A DNA stretch of 64,000 bases from Triops longicaudatus. Its lineage: Eukaryota; Arthropoda; Branchiopoda; Notostraca; Triopsidae. Below the pieces are notes generated by a model, which was given only the letters and a program-made list of their open reading frames with translations, was not told the origin of the DNA and did no database searches. Shown piece after piece: positions 36,801 to 50,400 of the stretch. The translations under genes and the position numbers were made by a program. Where the stretch lies: contig JAGQDJ010000278.1 of assembly GCA_022885665.1 (NCBI GenBank), forward strand, positions 496,001 through 560,000, in the 5' to 3' direction. Within the stretch, counting starts at the first letter, position 1. Each line of letters opens with the position of its first letter.

Positions 36801-38311
36801 ATAAACGAAGGCTTCATAAGCCATAAAATATTTCTACAACATACGGACTTCAAATTATCAATAACTTCCAGGCTTGCATTGTTTATGATTGGACTGCACC
36901 AATGAAGTAAGCCTTTCTTTATTCTGCAATTCCGAAGCACGGTTTACGCGTTCAATTCTTTCTTGACACCACCACACACCCTCTGTAACACCCTGACCCT
37001 CAAGTTCGGCAGTCCCTTTTACAAGTCAGGTACCTAATTGGCTTTCGCCTGTCAAACGGACCCGTGGGACACATCTTACCATGAGTGTTACTCCATTTTC
37101 ACATCAATGCATATGCCAAGCTCCCTGAAAAGAGAAACGGGCTTCTTTGGAAACATAGATACTCATAGCTATGACGTCATTATGTCCACCCCATTTTCTT
37201 CTGAACTCAAGTCTCTTTGGTCTTACAGGCCTTTTCTCTTGTGAAAGAATAGATTACCCCTGGGGTGTTGATGTAAGGATTAACTAGCGACCTCCGTGCG
37301 GCCCCTACCAAAGAGATTTTCGAGGGAGCGCCTCTATGTTGTCAATTCATTACAGTTGGTAATTTTGCTCTCTTCCCTAGGCTTGTCTTACGGGGCCTTG
37401 GACCCGTAGAGTGGCCGCAGAAAAAGAAGAAAAAGTAAAAAGAAAAGAAAATCGGAAGACCTGCCTCGTTGACTCCTTCAGCTCGTGCTATATTAGCAAT
37501 TGGCGGTACAATCAATCAATCCCTGGAGCTTTGCCTCTCGGAAACAAACTTAGTTTGCTCCTTTTGCTACCAAAAAGACACCGAGGGTTGATTTCCTCTT
37601 TGGTCCAGCAAAGACTTTACCTTCTTTTTACATAAATGAACAGGAAGCGAGGATAAAATCTACAAGACCTGATTTAGTTAGCTTTTAGCACTTGGAGTGT
37701 CAGTCACACTTGGGGGAAAGTTTCGGAGAGAATGGAAGGGGAACAAAGTTGTCAACTAGCGAAACGCTACAACATTTTCTTTAACGTCAAATATTTCTAA
37801 TCTCTTATACCGTGTTTTCTAAGCCTTGAGTACGTGTTTCAAATCTATATCTGGAAAGATGTTTTTCACACAAAATGCCAGCAGTATTACTCTTGTGTCC
37901 TATATTTATTGCTATGCAGAAAGACAAGAATTAAAAATAAAGATTAAATTAAATATTTCCAGATTTAAAATATGATAGCAGCCACACTTGCAAACTAAGA
38001 CATAATGTGCAAGAAAGGAAAAACGGAGAAGGTCCAGTGTGACAAAGCGTTTACCAGGAATGTGTGTAAGCGGCGGAAGATAAAGGTGACCTCCGTTGTT
38101 GTAATGACGAAGCTAAGGTAAAATCAGTCATGGGGTTCATATTCATTTGGGTCATCGTCATACTGGACATCGATATGCTAGCTGCTGCAGCAGTGCCGGA
38201 GACACCGATTGGTATGTTGTTTCCAGTACTCGATGTATAGTGGTGGTAGGGTGCTGGTAAAACCATCCAAGTGTCTTCGGGTCTAGGAAATCCTAGCGTG
38301 TAACTGGCCAT
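30854..38311 (-). CDS. bHLH-PAS transcription factor, NPAS1/NPAS3/trachealess type
   Basis: A nuclear DNA-binding factor expected to dimerise with ARNT/tango. Eleven exons: 38311-38055, 36680-36448, 35793-35720, 35643-35554, 34623-34404, 34247-34174, 34110-33917, 33843-33589, 33523-33396, 33326-32718, 31200-30854, giving about 826 aa. Basic-helix-loop-helix at about 91-145 (KSRDAARSRRGKENYEFYE, LPLPAAITSQLDKASIIRL). PAS-A includes SLDGFAFAL, LYISETVSIYLGLS and TGSSIFDYIHAGD with a Gly/Ser/Ala-rich insert. PAS-B includes PDMFVTRLSFDF and the PAC end GGYSWIQSCATV, INxYV-like CVNYVVS. KENYEFYELAKLLPLPAAI is the signature of NPAS1/3/Trh rather than SIM or HIF. KKSRALKRK (about 563-571) is a likely nuclear signal. 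The Pro-rich C-terminus ends TGWYSST. The donor of the ninth exon is ambiguous (33396 or slightly earlier, same phase). Confidence 0.95.
31201..32717 (-). other. 1.5-kb last intron of the bHLH-PAS gene, carrying a MITE
   Basis: This GT-AG intron separates the long Ser/Pro-rich exon from the terminal exon. It holds the hAT-like MITE at 32167-32310. Short open frames on both strands are unrecognised. Confidence 0.8.
32159..32318. mobile_element. hAT-like MITE with 8-bp target site duplication
   Basis: The element spans 32167-32310 (144 nt). Its ends are inverted repeats: CAGGGCCGGATTA on the left and TAATCCGGCCCTG on the right. It is flanked on both sides by TTTACAAC (32159-32166 and 32311-32318), an exact 8-bp target duplication typical of hAT transposons. 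Inside, the motif GGGCCCCTAGGCTG occurs twice, and there is a C tract with one ambiguous base (n at 32213). It has no coding capacity, so a transposase elsewhere must have moved it. The intact duplication suggests a fairly recent insertion. Confidence 0.9.
34624..35553 (-). other. Intron within PAS-A of the bHLH-PAS gene
   Basis: A 930-nt intron between GLSQ and VEMTGSS. It is AT-rich and nothing else was recognised in it. Confidence 0.8.
35794..36447 (-). other. Intron between the bHLH and PAS-A coding exons
   Basis: A 654-nt GT-AG intron. Open frames on both strands at 35912-36173 overlap and show no domain. Confidence 0.8.
36681..38054 (-). other. First coding intron of the bHLH-PAS gene
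   Basis: A 1,374-nt intron, the first after the start codon of a developmental transcription factor and so a plausible enhancer site. I saw no diagnostic motif clusters. Confidence 0.75.
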
Positions 38312-39219
38312 TGCTATGCCTTTTCTCGAATTACGCTTAATGCTCTCTTATGAGTCTTTATGATCTATTCTTGTATTTTTTGTGCCACCTGAGAGGCTCC
38401 ACTTGACAAAAGATAGCTAAGAACTATATATGGTCCAACGGAGCGTAATCAAGCACATCGGGTCAAGTACACTTAATTATGTGCTGTGCGTTTCTTTCTT
38501 TTTCATTCTTGAGAGCACGTTTTCCTAAAAGGCAGGGAAAAACGGGCAAGTTTCACTCCTGGAACTGTCAAATTCATGTCCCGTTGCTTTCAGCAGTTTC
38601 CCAGAAGCAAAAAGAATTACTCGGCTAAATTGACAGACGCTGGGCTGGTTCTCTTATCGTGGTAGAAAAATTAAAAATTGCATTGCGAACTCTCCCAACG
38701 GAAAAGGACAGCACTTTTTTCCCGGGGGCGCGTTGACCAATTTTGAAAGATTCTGTCTTGTGGAGCGTGGTGTGTTTCTTACGTGAGGGTCAAGGCAAAA
38801 GTTCATTAGATCATTGGTAGGCAGGCGAGGGTAAGAGCACGTGAAGTACGTCAATTGCACCCTGCTCGCGTCCTTTCCGTAAGATGTTCGGCATAACTAT
38901 GCGTTTTCGACGTCGATAACACATAACAAGGAGAATATCGCCATCACTACTACCACCGCCATCTTCGTACCACCAGAACACGATTAAGAGTCGGTACGAG
39001 ACCGCACGTCGCACACGTCACTCACGAACGCCAACATCTTCCGGCATTGCATGACTCTATGGGACCTTCCTTTTACCTTCCACTTTATCCTCAGCAGCAA
39101 TTTCTCAGCGAACTGTGCAGTCGCCGTTTTCTGTCACGTCTGGCCAGCACAGCTTGCATGCGGAGTGAGATGGTGTCTTTATACGACGTGGACCTAAAAC
39201 TAGCCCACCAGCAAAAGTC

Positions 39220-39276
39220 TCCAACCTTCCTTCCTTCCTTCTTCCTTCCTTCCTGCCTTCCTTCCCTTCCTCAGCA
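39220..39276 (+). repeat. CTTC tetranucleotide microsatellite
   Basis: An imperfect array of TTCC/CTTC units about 55 nt long, interrupted by single changes. It keeps two overlapping frames open (plus and minus), which explains the long but meaningless ORFs around it. Confidence 0.9.
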
Positions 39277-40214
39277 TCGGAGTCGGGGCTCCTCCTCACT
39301 TTCTGAAAGGGTCCTACGAGTCAAGTATCGCCTGTTTGTAAAGGGCCGCTATTGCTTTGCTAGGCTCTCTAGAAAAGCCAAGGCGGGCGTAGGGCGGGGC
39401 AGCACAGAATTTCCAACTATTAATTTTTGCAAGGAATTTTTGTGCGAAATCTCATGCACTTCTTAAGTCATAGGAAGAACAGATGGCTTCAGATTTACAT
39501 AACGAACGAGATATCGAGGTCCACTGAGGACTAAAGAAAATATCCCTAAAGGGTTTCCTTACGGGACGAACTCATTGTTTCTGAAAACGACGGAAAGTGC
39601 GCAACTGGCCGACGGAGAACTTTTGCAAATCAGTTATAATTTAAACATTTTTTAAACTAAAAATTTACCCTGCTTAGTATACTAAGCAAGAAAGGGAAAA
39701 GCGGAAGACTAGGCGAATTTTACTGTTCGTTGGTTTTTAGTCATTTTGCTTTACAATGTTCCGCAATTCTAAGCGAATGCTTGAAAAGGATGAAAATGCT
39801 GCGCGAAAACCAGCGTGAGCGAGAGCCACGGAGATTTAATTGTTTCGGTGATTTTCATCGTTTGGAAAGTTCCCATGATGCCCTACCGAGCTCACTGGTT
39901 TACAGATCAAATTCGCGCAAGGTTAGATTTGTCTGTTAAGAATATGGATGAAACGAGCCCACGCGAACGATTTTTTTTAACAGCACAACAATAAAAAATG
40001 AAAAAAAAAAATCTATGTGAAACTAAATAGAGCAGATAAATACTTTGCCTTGTTCGTAAATATTTTTATTATCCATCCGCAGCAAGTTGGTGTAACAGTT
40101 TGGGGGCTGCTAAGCATGTCGGATCGTTTAATGGCTACTCGAATTACGCACTTGTAAGTTTTCATGAACACAACCATTTGCAAAAAAAATTGGATAATTT
40201 AATTAAGAATTCCT

Positions 40215-40242
40215 GTTTATAAAAATCGGTTTATAAAAATCA
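40215..40242 (+). repeat. Tandem 14-bp duplication
   Basis: GTTTATAAAAATCG at 40215-40228 is followed at once by GTTTATAAAAATCA at 40229-40242, a two-copy tandem repeat differing in the last base. Confidence 0.85.
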
Positions 40243-41072
40243 GAAGAATTTATTGTAGGGTGAAGCACCCCCCCTAAAGACAGAAGCTATATTGATAAGT
40301 TGAAGTACTGTATTACGAGCGACCAGGGCTGTACCCAGGATTTTCTTTCGGGGGTGGGGGCTAGCCGTTCTGGGTCTAGGGTGCGTGTCTATTTCACAGA
40401 TCGAAAAGGTCAACATGTGTACGATAAAGTCATTTAAAGCAATAGACCCTCGTTTCATTACAGGAACATATAACGTATCCTAAATTGTGCTTGGACACTT
40501 AGCACGAATAAGAACTTAATTTGATTTCACAAGTTTATTGTGATAATCGCACTGAGCTTATATTCTTAATTTTAGACGTTGAAGCAAGTATTATACAATT
40601 CTACTGCACCTCTTCCTATTTTTGCATCAGAATGTCAGTTGTCGCGTGTACTTATAAAAAATATTGCGTAGCTATTCAAAAATTGACTTTTTGATGCTAA
40701 GGCATGTTTTGTGGAGATTATCACGTATTAACATTTGAGCGACAATAGTAAAAACAAACAAGATACTAGTAGTCAGGTATCTTCTATTACTTTTTTTTGC
40801 GACGGCGGCTATTATACGCTCTGCATCTAAAAGTCGGCTAAAATTAGTAGCGCCTGCCAGGGATAAGGCAAGGGCCGTAGTACATATAGTGTCCGTCCTT
40901 GGGTTCTTAAGTTTCGCAGAATAGCACACCGAAAATAGTGTTATTAGTCTTCAGTCCTGTTAAAAAAGCCAAAGAACTAGGTGCTAGTATGTTAGTGTTT
41001 GTTGGGAATGTCGTGTTGGGATGAACTTAGCTGAACACACAGTTTAGCCAATACTTAGGCAAAATCGAATAA

Positions 41073-41076
<4 letters not shown>

Positions 41077-41109
<33 letters not shown>
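41077..41109 (+). repeat. Poly(T) homopolymer, 33 nt
   Basis: An uninterrupted run of 33 T, flanked by AAAAAC on the left and ACTTTAGC on the right. The flanks resemble those of the tract at 22793-22820. Confidence 0.85.
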
Positions 41110-41114
<5 letters not shown>

Positions 41115-44100
41115 AGCAACAAACCAGAAATGAGCAATAGTTGCTGTACTCTCGTTTATTGCTTTGATTATAGGACTGGTGTTAATGTAAATGCTAGGCT
41201 ACCAGGTACAGCAATAATCTACACAATTACTGATTGAGTTTTTAAATTTGTACCTGCCCTAGAAAGAACCTAACATGAATCCAGTGACGCGTTCCAAGGG
41301 CAAGAGACGAAATACCAGATATCAAGGCTGTCACAAACGCTGTCACAAATTACATATTCCTGATAATTTTGTCACCGTTATTTTACGCGAAATATAAAAA
41401 CCGTCACTGGAGGGTAAGTAAGGGCAGTTGTTTGAGAATACAGAGTCATTTCTCGTAATAAACGTGTACAGTAATTGCTATTTGCAACCTCGTTGTATTT
41501 AATTGTAACGCGAACATTACAAACTTAAGAAACAAGCGCTCTTAATTTAGTAGTAACTGAAATGTTTTACATTTTAAGTAAGATTATTTGTATCTGCGTT
41601 CAAAAACGGTTATACTGTATTTATAAAAACATTACTAGAATCAACAGCTCGTACCGAACACAGAAGATGTATTACAAAAAATGTTTCTGCGTACTGAAAT
41701 CATGATTGGACTCAGTCGAACGGAAGCAGAACTTAAGAATGCACTAATTTGACCAAGCGCCAAGTCTATTTAAGCTAACAAAGCAAAACTTCTTTGACTC
41801 CTTGCTGTGAATTAGACTACGAATATTGTTTCCTTGTTATAGTGGAAAAGCTGTTGAAATCGAAACGCTTTTTTTTCCCCCTGAATAACTCAAGCGAGTA
41901 TAGCAGTTCATATCTAAAACTACCATGAATGGGGCCAAGTGTGAAATTCTGAACCTCCGTTTGGAATTACAACAAATGGCTACAGTAAACCTTCCTGGCA
42001 TGGCAAGTGCCATAACTATAACTAAAATGTGTTTCTTTTTGCCACCCGAGTTGAAACCTTTTCTCGTATTTCTCAATCGAACAGGATTTGGCAAAGCTTT
42101 AGTAACAAAACTGTATCGTCAAATAACTTTGCGCTTAGTATTTCTAGTGGCTTAAAAGCAACAAAAAATAACAGAAGCCATTTCTTTTCCCTCTTCCGAA
42201 AGTGTTCTAAGCCTCAACAACTCCTTAACAATAGCTTCAACGAGCTTATTTTCTTAGAAAATTAATCAGTCTATTGCAAACGCAACAAAAAACTCTTTTC
42301 AGGTTTTGAAAAGCTTCGAAGGGCAAAGCTTTTAAATCTTTCAGGTAATCTCTTTTATTTTCCCCCTTTTGATTGCGCATCGCTCGAGTTCGTTCCAATC
42401 TTACAAAAACACGGAAAAAATCGCTGAGTCATCAACTAGAGCAGAGCTTCCTGCTCTCATTTACCAGTTCACTCAAACGGTACCCTTATTTTTCTACCAT
42501 TCAACACTTTTCTCTCTTGAACTAGAACTACGCTCACTTCTCAGACTTGCTACCAAGCGTTTCAAAATGCGCAAATTAAGGGGAAGCGATCCGCTTAAGA
42601 AGTGCACATCGTAATCGCCTGGCTAGACCAACGTCACAACTTGTCACTTAAGCGACACTGAAGATGGGTTGCTTGCAGCAAAAAAATAGAACAACGCTTA
42701 GAATTCTGTCTTTCTAATGCTCTTCACGAAATCTGGTATAGTTCAGTAGATGTCTCACACAACTTGAAGAAATAAACCTCCATTTCGCTGTCACAATAAA
42801 CTCCAGTCATTGCAGAATTTTTCCTTCAAAAACGAAGATATCGTTAAAAATTCATATGCAAAGAAATAGTTCACAAAGTGCATAAACCAAGATTAGAAGA
42901 TAAACTCAGTCGAAATACGTCAATTCGTTGGCCCTGCGTGGTAGTTCTGTTACACTTATCAGTCATTTCTTCAGAATTTGGAAAACAGACTCTGTTATAC
43001 TTTAGCTTTAAAGGTAACGTTCCGGTGTCAAAAAAAGAAAAGAAAAAGTCGACGGAAGTTCCCCGTGCGAGACCGAGCTGTCTGCTCTGTGGGAACACGG
43101 AAATTTGCTGTTGTTAAACTGGCCGCTGGATCGAAGTAAAAATGCCGGTGACGGACTATATGGACAGCTACTAAAACGCCGCGAATCCCCAGAGTGCTAC
43201 AACGTTAGTTAAACGCCTTGTACCAATTTTCTTGGGGGAAAACTGGAGACACGAGGAAAGGAAGAATTGTCCAGTTTTGTTGTATTCTGTTGGTCTTCTG
43301 AAATAGGACTTCTTTTTACTTCTTTTGTGTCTTGAAGCTGACTTTGTAACAGATTGTCATGAAACTCCACCTAACCTTTTTTTTAAAAGTCACCACATTT
43401 TGAACGGCGACACAATGTATGAGATGTGAAAACCAACTTCAACGCTGTGGTTTCATTGTCCTTTTTTCAACAATAACGTAAATAAAACTTGGGCATTTGA
43501 AAACACTTGTATTCTTCGGCTGTGAACAATTATTAGGCAGGAAGGTGCGTGGACTCTTACACTTCCGAATTCTGGGTTCGTAAAAGGGAAAATAATGATA
43601 TCTACAAAAAGAATTTGGCAAGTCACAAGCGAAAGTTCGAAGCTTGCTTATTCTCTAAAATTGTTTTATATTTATTTTAGTAACTTCGCATTTTTCCTTG
43701 GTATTTTTCGGGAACATACATCCCCTACCTTCGGTGACACATAGCATGTATATACTTGCTTATAGTCGACATTTACTAAGCTTACGGGCCGTAAAGCAAG
43801 GATATGAAAGTCGAGTAAGACGAGCAAACGATGAGTAATGCATTGTCTTCACCGTTGCACTTTCTATGTAGATGAGAGTATTAAGAGTAACAAATACGTT
43901 TTGGATCCTGTCTTACCAGTATATATCAGGAAATCTCCCTGTGCCATATAACACCTCGTAAAACCCCACAGTACCCGTGTCAAGCTTCTCTCAATCCCGC
44001 CCCGCCCTTCTTCGTCCTGCTAGTGGGGGCTTTTGCCACCACGAATAATCTTGGAGCCAAAAACCCTTTAAATTAGACGCAATTACACGCATTGCTTACG

Positions 44101-47100
44101 AGATTATTATTGGACTTGGCAGGGGGTTCGTAACAATGGGGTCATTCAATTGACACTGTTGCATTTCACAGACGGCTGGTTTGAACCTCGTGCTGCTTGT
44201 CAAAATATATTCACCCTTATTTTCTTCGTTTCACAACAGAAATTTTGCACCCCTCCTGGAACCCCAGAACCCCACAAGGTTAAGGGAAACATTGACAGTT
44301 TCGGCGGGCAATTTGGGGAGGTGAATAAAGAGCTGTGCAAAGCTAAACCACACAAAGGTTTACATCCAATAATAAGCTCCTAATCAGGGCGTACTTTTGA
44401 TTTGCTCGAGGAAAAAAGGTCAAGGAAAAATCTACAGCCAACAATGGCCTGTAATCACGTGTGTTTAAACGCTCCCTGTTCCAACAACGAAGATCCAATA
44501 CGAGAGAAACTTGCTGCAGCAAGTTCCATGTAAACATCGGGCAAGTCTTGCGTAACGTTGAGGCTGGGATGTTCTATAGGTTTTAATTCGTTTACTTAAA
44601 ATGCGTGGCCAGACCTCATGGGAGCCGAGAGTTGACTCTGCAATAGCCACACGTCACACACACGCACACCCGAAAACCTTAATTGGCGCCTTCACTTAAC
44701 TTGCGAAGTATTTGCTGACCTTCCCCAGCCACAACATTGGATACTTCTGTTATGAGTACTTCCAAACTTGATTTACGGGGAGGGCAAGCTTTCGCCTCAG
44801 CTGTACACAAAATAAACTAATAATTCTATCTCCAGCAACCCGCGACTCTGCTATTGCTGTCAGCATGGTAAGAAAGAGTACCATAATATTAAAAGCGAAC
44901 AACTGCCGTGGGGTTTGCTATGAAAAACTAAGCGCATGCCAATAGGTAAACCACACTTTGTTGTTTAGGTATCAATAAAGGCCGACTGCGGGCACGGTCT
45001 CGCATTTGTGCCGTATGAAGACTGCCTTGGAATTACACGCGAACTTGCATAGGGATTCCGAGGTCAACTGAAACACACGGCTATTAAAACCGAAACACAA
45101 TTTACGGGCTATAAAAATCTGGGTGCTTTAAATACCATGTCAAATTAAATAGCGCAAATCATGCGTAAGAATAATTCACTTTATACAAAGTGAAGATATA
45201 ATCATAAGCCAACATCAACTGCTAATTATTTATTTCAATTTACTTTGTAATTACAGAGAAAACATTCAGCTAAACTTCGTATAGACGCGAACGAAAAATT
45301 TTGTCTAGTCAATTAAAAGAAAACAATAACCCTTGATAAATAAGAGACAGTTTTTTAAAGACAGCAGACGACACAACGTGCTACGTTCGCTACATTGTCC
45401 ATTTACTGTGAAAGATCCTTTTTTTTTCATGGACACCCTATTCGTAGTTTTGGTACTCACGGGAGAATTTTTAAGACAACTCTCATTATTCGCGGCAAAA
45501 ACTCACTCCTCGAGGGATTTGCACAATAAAGATTTGACAAAATGTAACAGAAGGATGCATTTAAGTTATGATTAGTTTCAGAAAGTTCGCTTCCAGCATT
45601 TTACATTGCAAAACTATTTTAAAGTACGATATTTACAGGGTATACTGGCCACTGCGGCATTGTGTCAAATGCCACATGGGCCGGGGCTGGAAAATGTCTT
45701 TCGGGCCGGAGCTTTCTTAGTGCTAATAATATTAAAAGGGTTTTGTGGCGCGGGTCTCACAATTTCCGCATGGGCCACTGGAAAGCAAGTCCGCCTCTGG
45801 ATATTTGGAAATGAACTTTATATTATTTTGTGAAACTCTACCTACTTATGAAGCGGTTTGAATTTCAAAACAAAATCTGATGAGACAGTAAATGGAATCT
45901 ATAGAGTTACAATGTTATAAAGATGTCCGAGCAGGAAATAATGACCAAACACTTAAACGGATATAGCAGCTTAGTAATAACTAAGCTTCCCATAAGAAGA
46001 GTAGATCTGAATGACAATTTTCTGAACTTTATATCTCGTTTTCAGAATTTGGAACGCATCTCTATTTTTCAGCGTAAATTTTCGTTACACATTCGCAGTT
46101 TTCTTTATCTGCGGTTTTCTGCGGAATGTGTCCCTGCGAATAAGGAGCTTTGACTGAACACAAGAAACGAACTCGTTTCCAGCGTTTTTTTCTGTTTAGA
46201 GATTCTATAGTTTTCTCGAGTTAGATTCTAGTTTCTTATAGAAATGAGTTTCTCCTCTTTTCATTTTTGCAGTTACATGCACCTAAAAGTTTATGTCTAA
46301 GGAATCGTTTGAAGTAGGGGATGACTTATGGAATAATAAAGGGCAGTAGGAATAGTTCATGTCTCTCCATTCGAAAGAAGGTATACAATTTAGGATGACA
46401 ATGCTAAAGTAATTCTATACGAGCTAAAAGCGTCGATGCAATGGTTTCAGATAGACTAAATCGTCCACTGCGTAAATTAAGTAGAATAAGATAAAAAAGC
46501 GATCGCTAATTCCACTCTAACTCTTTCTTCTGGTAAAATTGTTCCGGTTTCCTTAGAGATTTAAAGCTATAGTTTCTCCATGGTTGTATACCTGTCAAAT
46601 GAAACAACTAGACTGTCCAACTCCAAAGAGTACACAGCCTGAACGATTCTGGGAATGAATAACTGCTTCCTAGTTCAGCAATAACTGTTCCGGCCAGGGT
46701 TAGTCTTGGCGTGGGTTGCTGTCAACCGTGAGCTTGAGGTATCTAATGGCGGTGATCGGAGCAATCAACCAGAACGTGTCACAATTGAACGTCACAAAAC
46801 GTGCTCAACAATTCAAGCATGGAGCTTATTTTCGTTACTCTTTAGGGCCTACGGAAAAGGTTAAATCCGGAGTCATTTCCTTATTTGCATAACCTTTACA
46901 AGAAAGGTCTGGGATATTTGTTTGAAAGCTCTCTTTTTGCCGGGTCTTTTTAGACGCCGCGATAAGAGGGTGCATTGTAACGGCTTGCATGAAAATCGCG
47001 CAAGAGCTTCTGCTTGGTCAGTCTCCTATAGGCACCACGTATTACCTAAAAGAGATCCAGGCTAGGCGGCGAATAGACACATTAGCAAGATCAAAGCCAC

Positions 47101-47464
47101 CTTTTCTTTGCCAGTAGTCAGAGCTGGATTATTTTGGAGGACCCGAGTTTGGAGTTAGCCAAAGCTTTGCAAGTGTACTCAGCCAACCTTTATTGGCTTG
47201 ACTGGACTAGGAGCCCCATGAAGCCAATGACATTACTTTCCAGGAGCAAAGAAAAGAGCCAGCCAAAGAAAAAGTGTAGGACGTTTTTTCCCCCATAATT
47301 CCATTTTTAACGCTAGATCCGGCAGTTCTCTTCTGCTACCTCATGGTGTACACGAAGAGAGCAGTTCCTGGAAGTCCTGATGAAGGCTTGTTGGCACTGC
47401 ATACCAATCAGCTCCCCCACCACCACACCCCTTCTTCTACCTCCTCTTGGTCTAGTACCATAGG

Positions 47465-47478
47465 GGGGGGGGGGGGGT
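47465..47478 (+). repeat. Poly(G) tract
   Basis: A G homopolymer of about 14 bases preceded by ACCATA. No associated gene was recognised. Confidence 0.7.
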
Positions 47479-50400
47479 CCAATCCATAGGGCACCACAAG
47501 AATGATAAGTAGATGTCACCCACATCCCAACAACCAAGATCAGGGGGAGGGCTTACAGACAGTGCATTCACGTCTTTTATCTCTATTTTTACCGGAGGTT
47601 AGCTGAAATATAGCGTTTTCCTCCCAGTGGAAGAAAGATGAACTCACGTCTAAATCTCACGCAATTTCCAGAAATTTGAGGCCTATAAACCAAGGCTCTT
47701 CCCTCCTAGTTCCCTACTGTATTGACTATTAGAACTTCGTGCCCTACTGCATACGTCCAATGACTGTATTTGACCTACGCCGTAGATGAACAACCACATA
47801 CAACACCGAAGTCTTGTTAAGTAATTCTGTCAACGTTGATGACTCCAGAATTCACAGCACATTCTTAATTAGAAGAAAGCCGATACAAGCGGGATTTCAG
47901 TTATTAGCGCGGCCATTGGGATGCTTTTCACAATACGGTTATGGAGATTTGACTTGCTATGTGACATGAATGATCTTTTTTTCTACAAGTTTCATCCAGT
48001 AAACTTCGTTAAGCAGGGTGAGCAAACGAAAAGTGCGTGATTGACGAAGGAGCATGATCCAAAACTTGGCCAATGATAGCTTGAGACTTCGAGCTCGGCC
48101 CGTTTCTATGGAAACCCAGCGAAATCATGCAATTTTGGCTGGGTGCCCGCTCCAACGATCGCTTTTGCCTCATTCGAGACTTTTTTCCTAACTGGCGACT
48201 GGATCTTGCAACATTTCCATGATTTTCCCGAAAAGTGAGCCATCTAGCGATGGAACTCAAGACGGGTTGCATTTTATGGTTAAAATTACCAGTGTCGGGG
48301 TATTTATTTCCTCAAGAATTCGGTGTTATCCAGCATGCAAATTTGGCGTGCAATCCGTGGAATGTAAATGTTTAACTATTTTCTGAAAAGTGTTGGCTGG
48401 CTACTATATTGCGTTAACCTTTAGAAGATATGCGATAGTGGACTCGCATTTTCGGTTCACATGCAAATGAGGCATTATGCATACACTAGTTGAGGCATGG
48501 ACCACGTCGGATTTCAACGAAAGGTTCCAACAACTAAACCTTCTTTCTCCTGCTATGTTTTCCTTTATTCCATCACTGCTGCTTACACGAAGTGCGACTG
48601 ACCAAAACGGCCCATAGGACCATTTGTTGTCCTTGCCTTTTCAGGACGAGCGTGATTAATTTGGAAGTGATAAATCTGTCTAAAGATCTCTTGAACGAAA
48701 AGGACCACCTACGGGTTCTAGAAACTATAATGCACTCCATCGAATTATTTGTAATGTTTGTGAATCGAGCACCCTTACTCTCCACTCATTAAGCTGACTG
48801 AGCCATTAATGCGGCGGTGTAAGGAAGGTTAGGGAATGTTCGATTGCGCAGTCACTGGGCTTCGAACCTTATGTGTCAAACACAGCGTACTAATTCTGAT
48901 GACCCAAAAATTCTTCAGGTCAATATCTAAAACTCCACGATTTGCGCAAAATCAAATGCGTTTAACCCAATTTTAATGGATTATCAATGCAAATCCACCT
49001 GTCTTGACTTGCATGATACTGAAGCTTATAGTTCTCGAGTAAACTTTCCAAAGGGTCCAAAACACGTTAACGACGCTCGTGTCAAATATGACGTAAAAAT
49101 ATATTTAAATCATACTAGAAAATTTCAGTAAATAAAATAACTAATGAAGCAGGATGACTATTTTTTATATTATCTCTATTTTGTGGAAGTCCCTGCGGAC
49201 GGAGTGTTGCACTCGAACGAAAAACGAATCCGTCGGGAATTGGAAAGGATAATGTGCTTGAGTAGGTTTCTGGTACTGTTGACTGTCGTGATCGCAAAAG
49301 ATCCCGTACTTGCCATATCCCAAAGATCATTTTGTACTGCCCGATCCTGATTTATTTTATTAAATATTAGAATTTGCTGACTCGTTTTGCCTAATCGTTT
49401 GCCCAATTTTCGGGAAATTATACGAGAGGATCTAGTAGATAACCGCATTAGCGAAGGTAGAGAGCGATTAGTAGATTTACATGCGTTTTAAATGTAAAAC
49501 TTCCGCTAAAATACAAGGCGTCGAAGAGCGAAGTTCACGCTACGCCATAGAAAGAAAGAAAGAGTAGTTTAAACTCGAGCTCATTTTGGAGCATTGTTTT
49601 ATTAGGTTTCGCGATTGAGCTGTGTACGGTGTGTTTTTTACACTAAACTCTTCGTTTTCAGCGTTATACTCTGTAGACACGTTTATTAATTTTAGAAAAC
49701 CTGTACGATAATGACGGTCACTTTCGAAAAAACGGACATAAGTTATAATATGTAAATGGATATTACGTTCTACAGGTAAAAACGCATCGTACTGGAATCC
49801 AGGGATTTTTTAAAAATAAAAGGGGAAACCCTGTGGAATAAATCAAGAAAGATGTTTGGTTTCACGTGTTTCTTGTAGGCGCAGTTAACTCAGCTCGTAC
49901 AAGAAAGCATTCTCGGGTTTGTTACACCGGCAAACGGTCGTGTATAGCTAGTGAGTTTTCCAAGTAGCCGAAATGACCGTTGTCCGTGGGCTGGAAGACA
50001 ACGTCCAAGATACAATTATCGTTCATTTGCATAGTCAAAAGTATACAACACATCACTAAAGAAACTGTAGTTTATTTCTGGTTTAGTTGTGCTTCAGGTT
50101 GTGAAGCTGTTGCTGATGGCAACCTATAAATTCAACCGTACACCATAAGTACGCTGCTCACAGTTCTGGCTCAGGAAAAGCTGCAAAATTACGCCATAAA
50201 ACAGCCCCAAAATTTGCCAAAACTTTAATTTGCATAAGGCGTGCTAGATTGCAAGTTTTGTTTTTAAGAAACGAGTCACAGAAAATAAACGTTTTAAACT
50301 CAACAACGAGTTGAACTCCATTTGACCTCGTTAAGCGTGATGCTTTAAAAAATACCTGCGATCCCTTTGTAGTTAAATAAAGCTTAGGAACAGAAATTTA

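Noticed and set aside
39047..39466. 139-codon plus-strand frame with a minus-strand frame opposite
   Set aside because: Kept open by the CTTC microsatellite. It has no domain and no splice context.
45876..45900. CTGATGAG core as in hammerhead ribozymes
   Set aside because: The second conserved core (GAAA after a stem) and flanking stems are absent.
48780..48900. Possible tRNA B-box-like motif (GGTTCGA on minus)
   Set aside because: No acceptor stem, A box or anticodon arm could be fitted around it.
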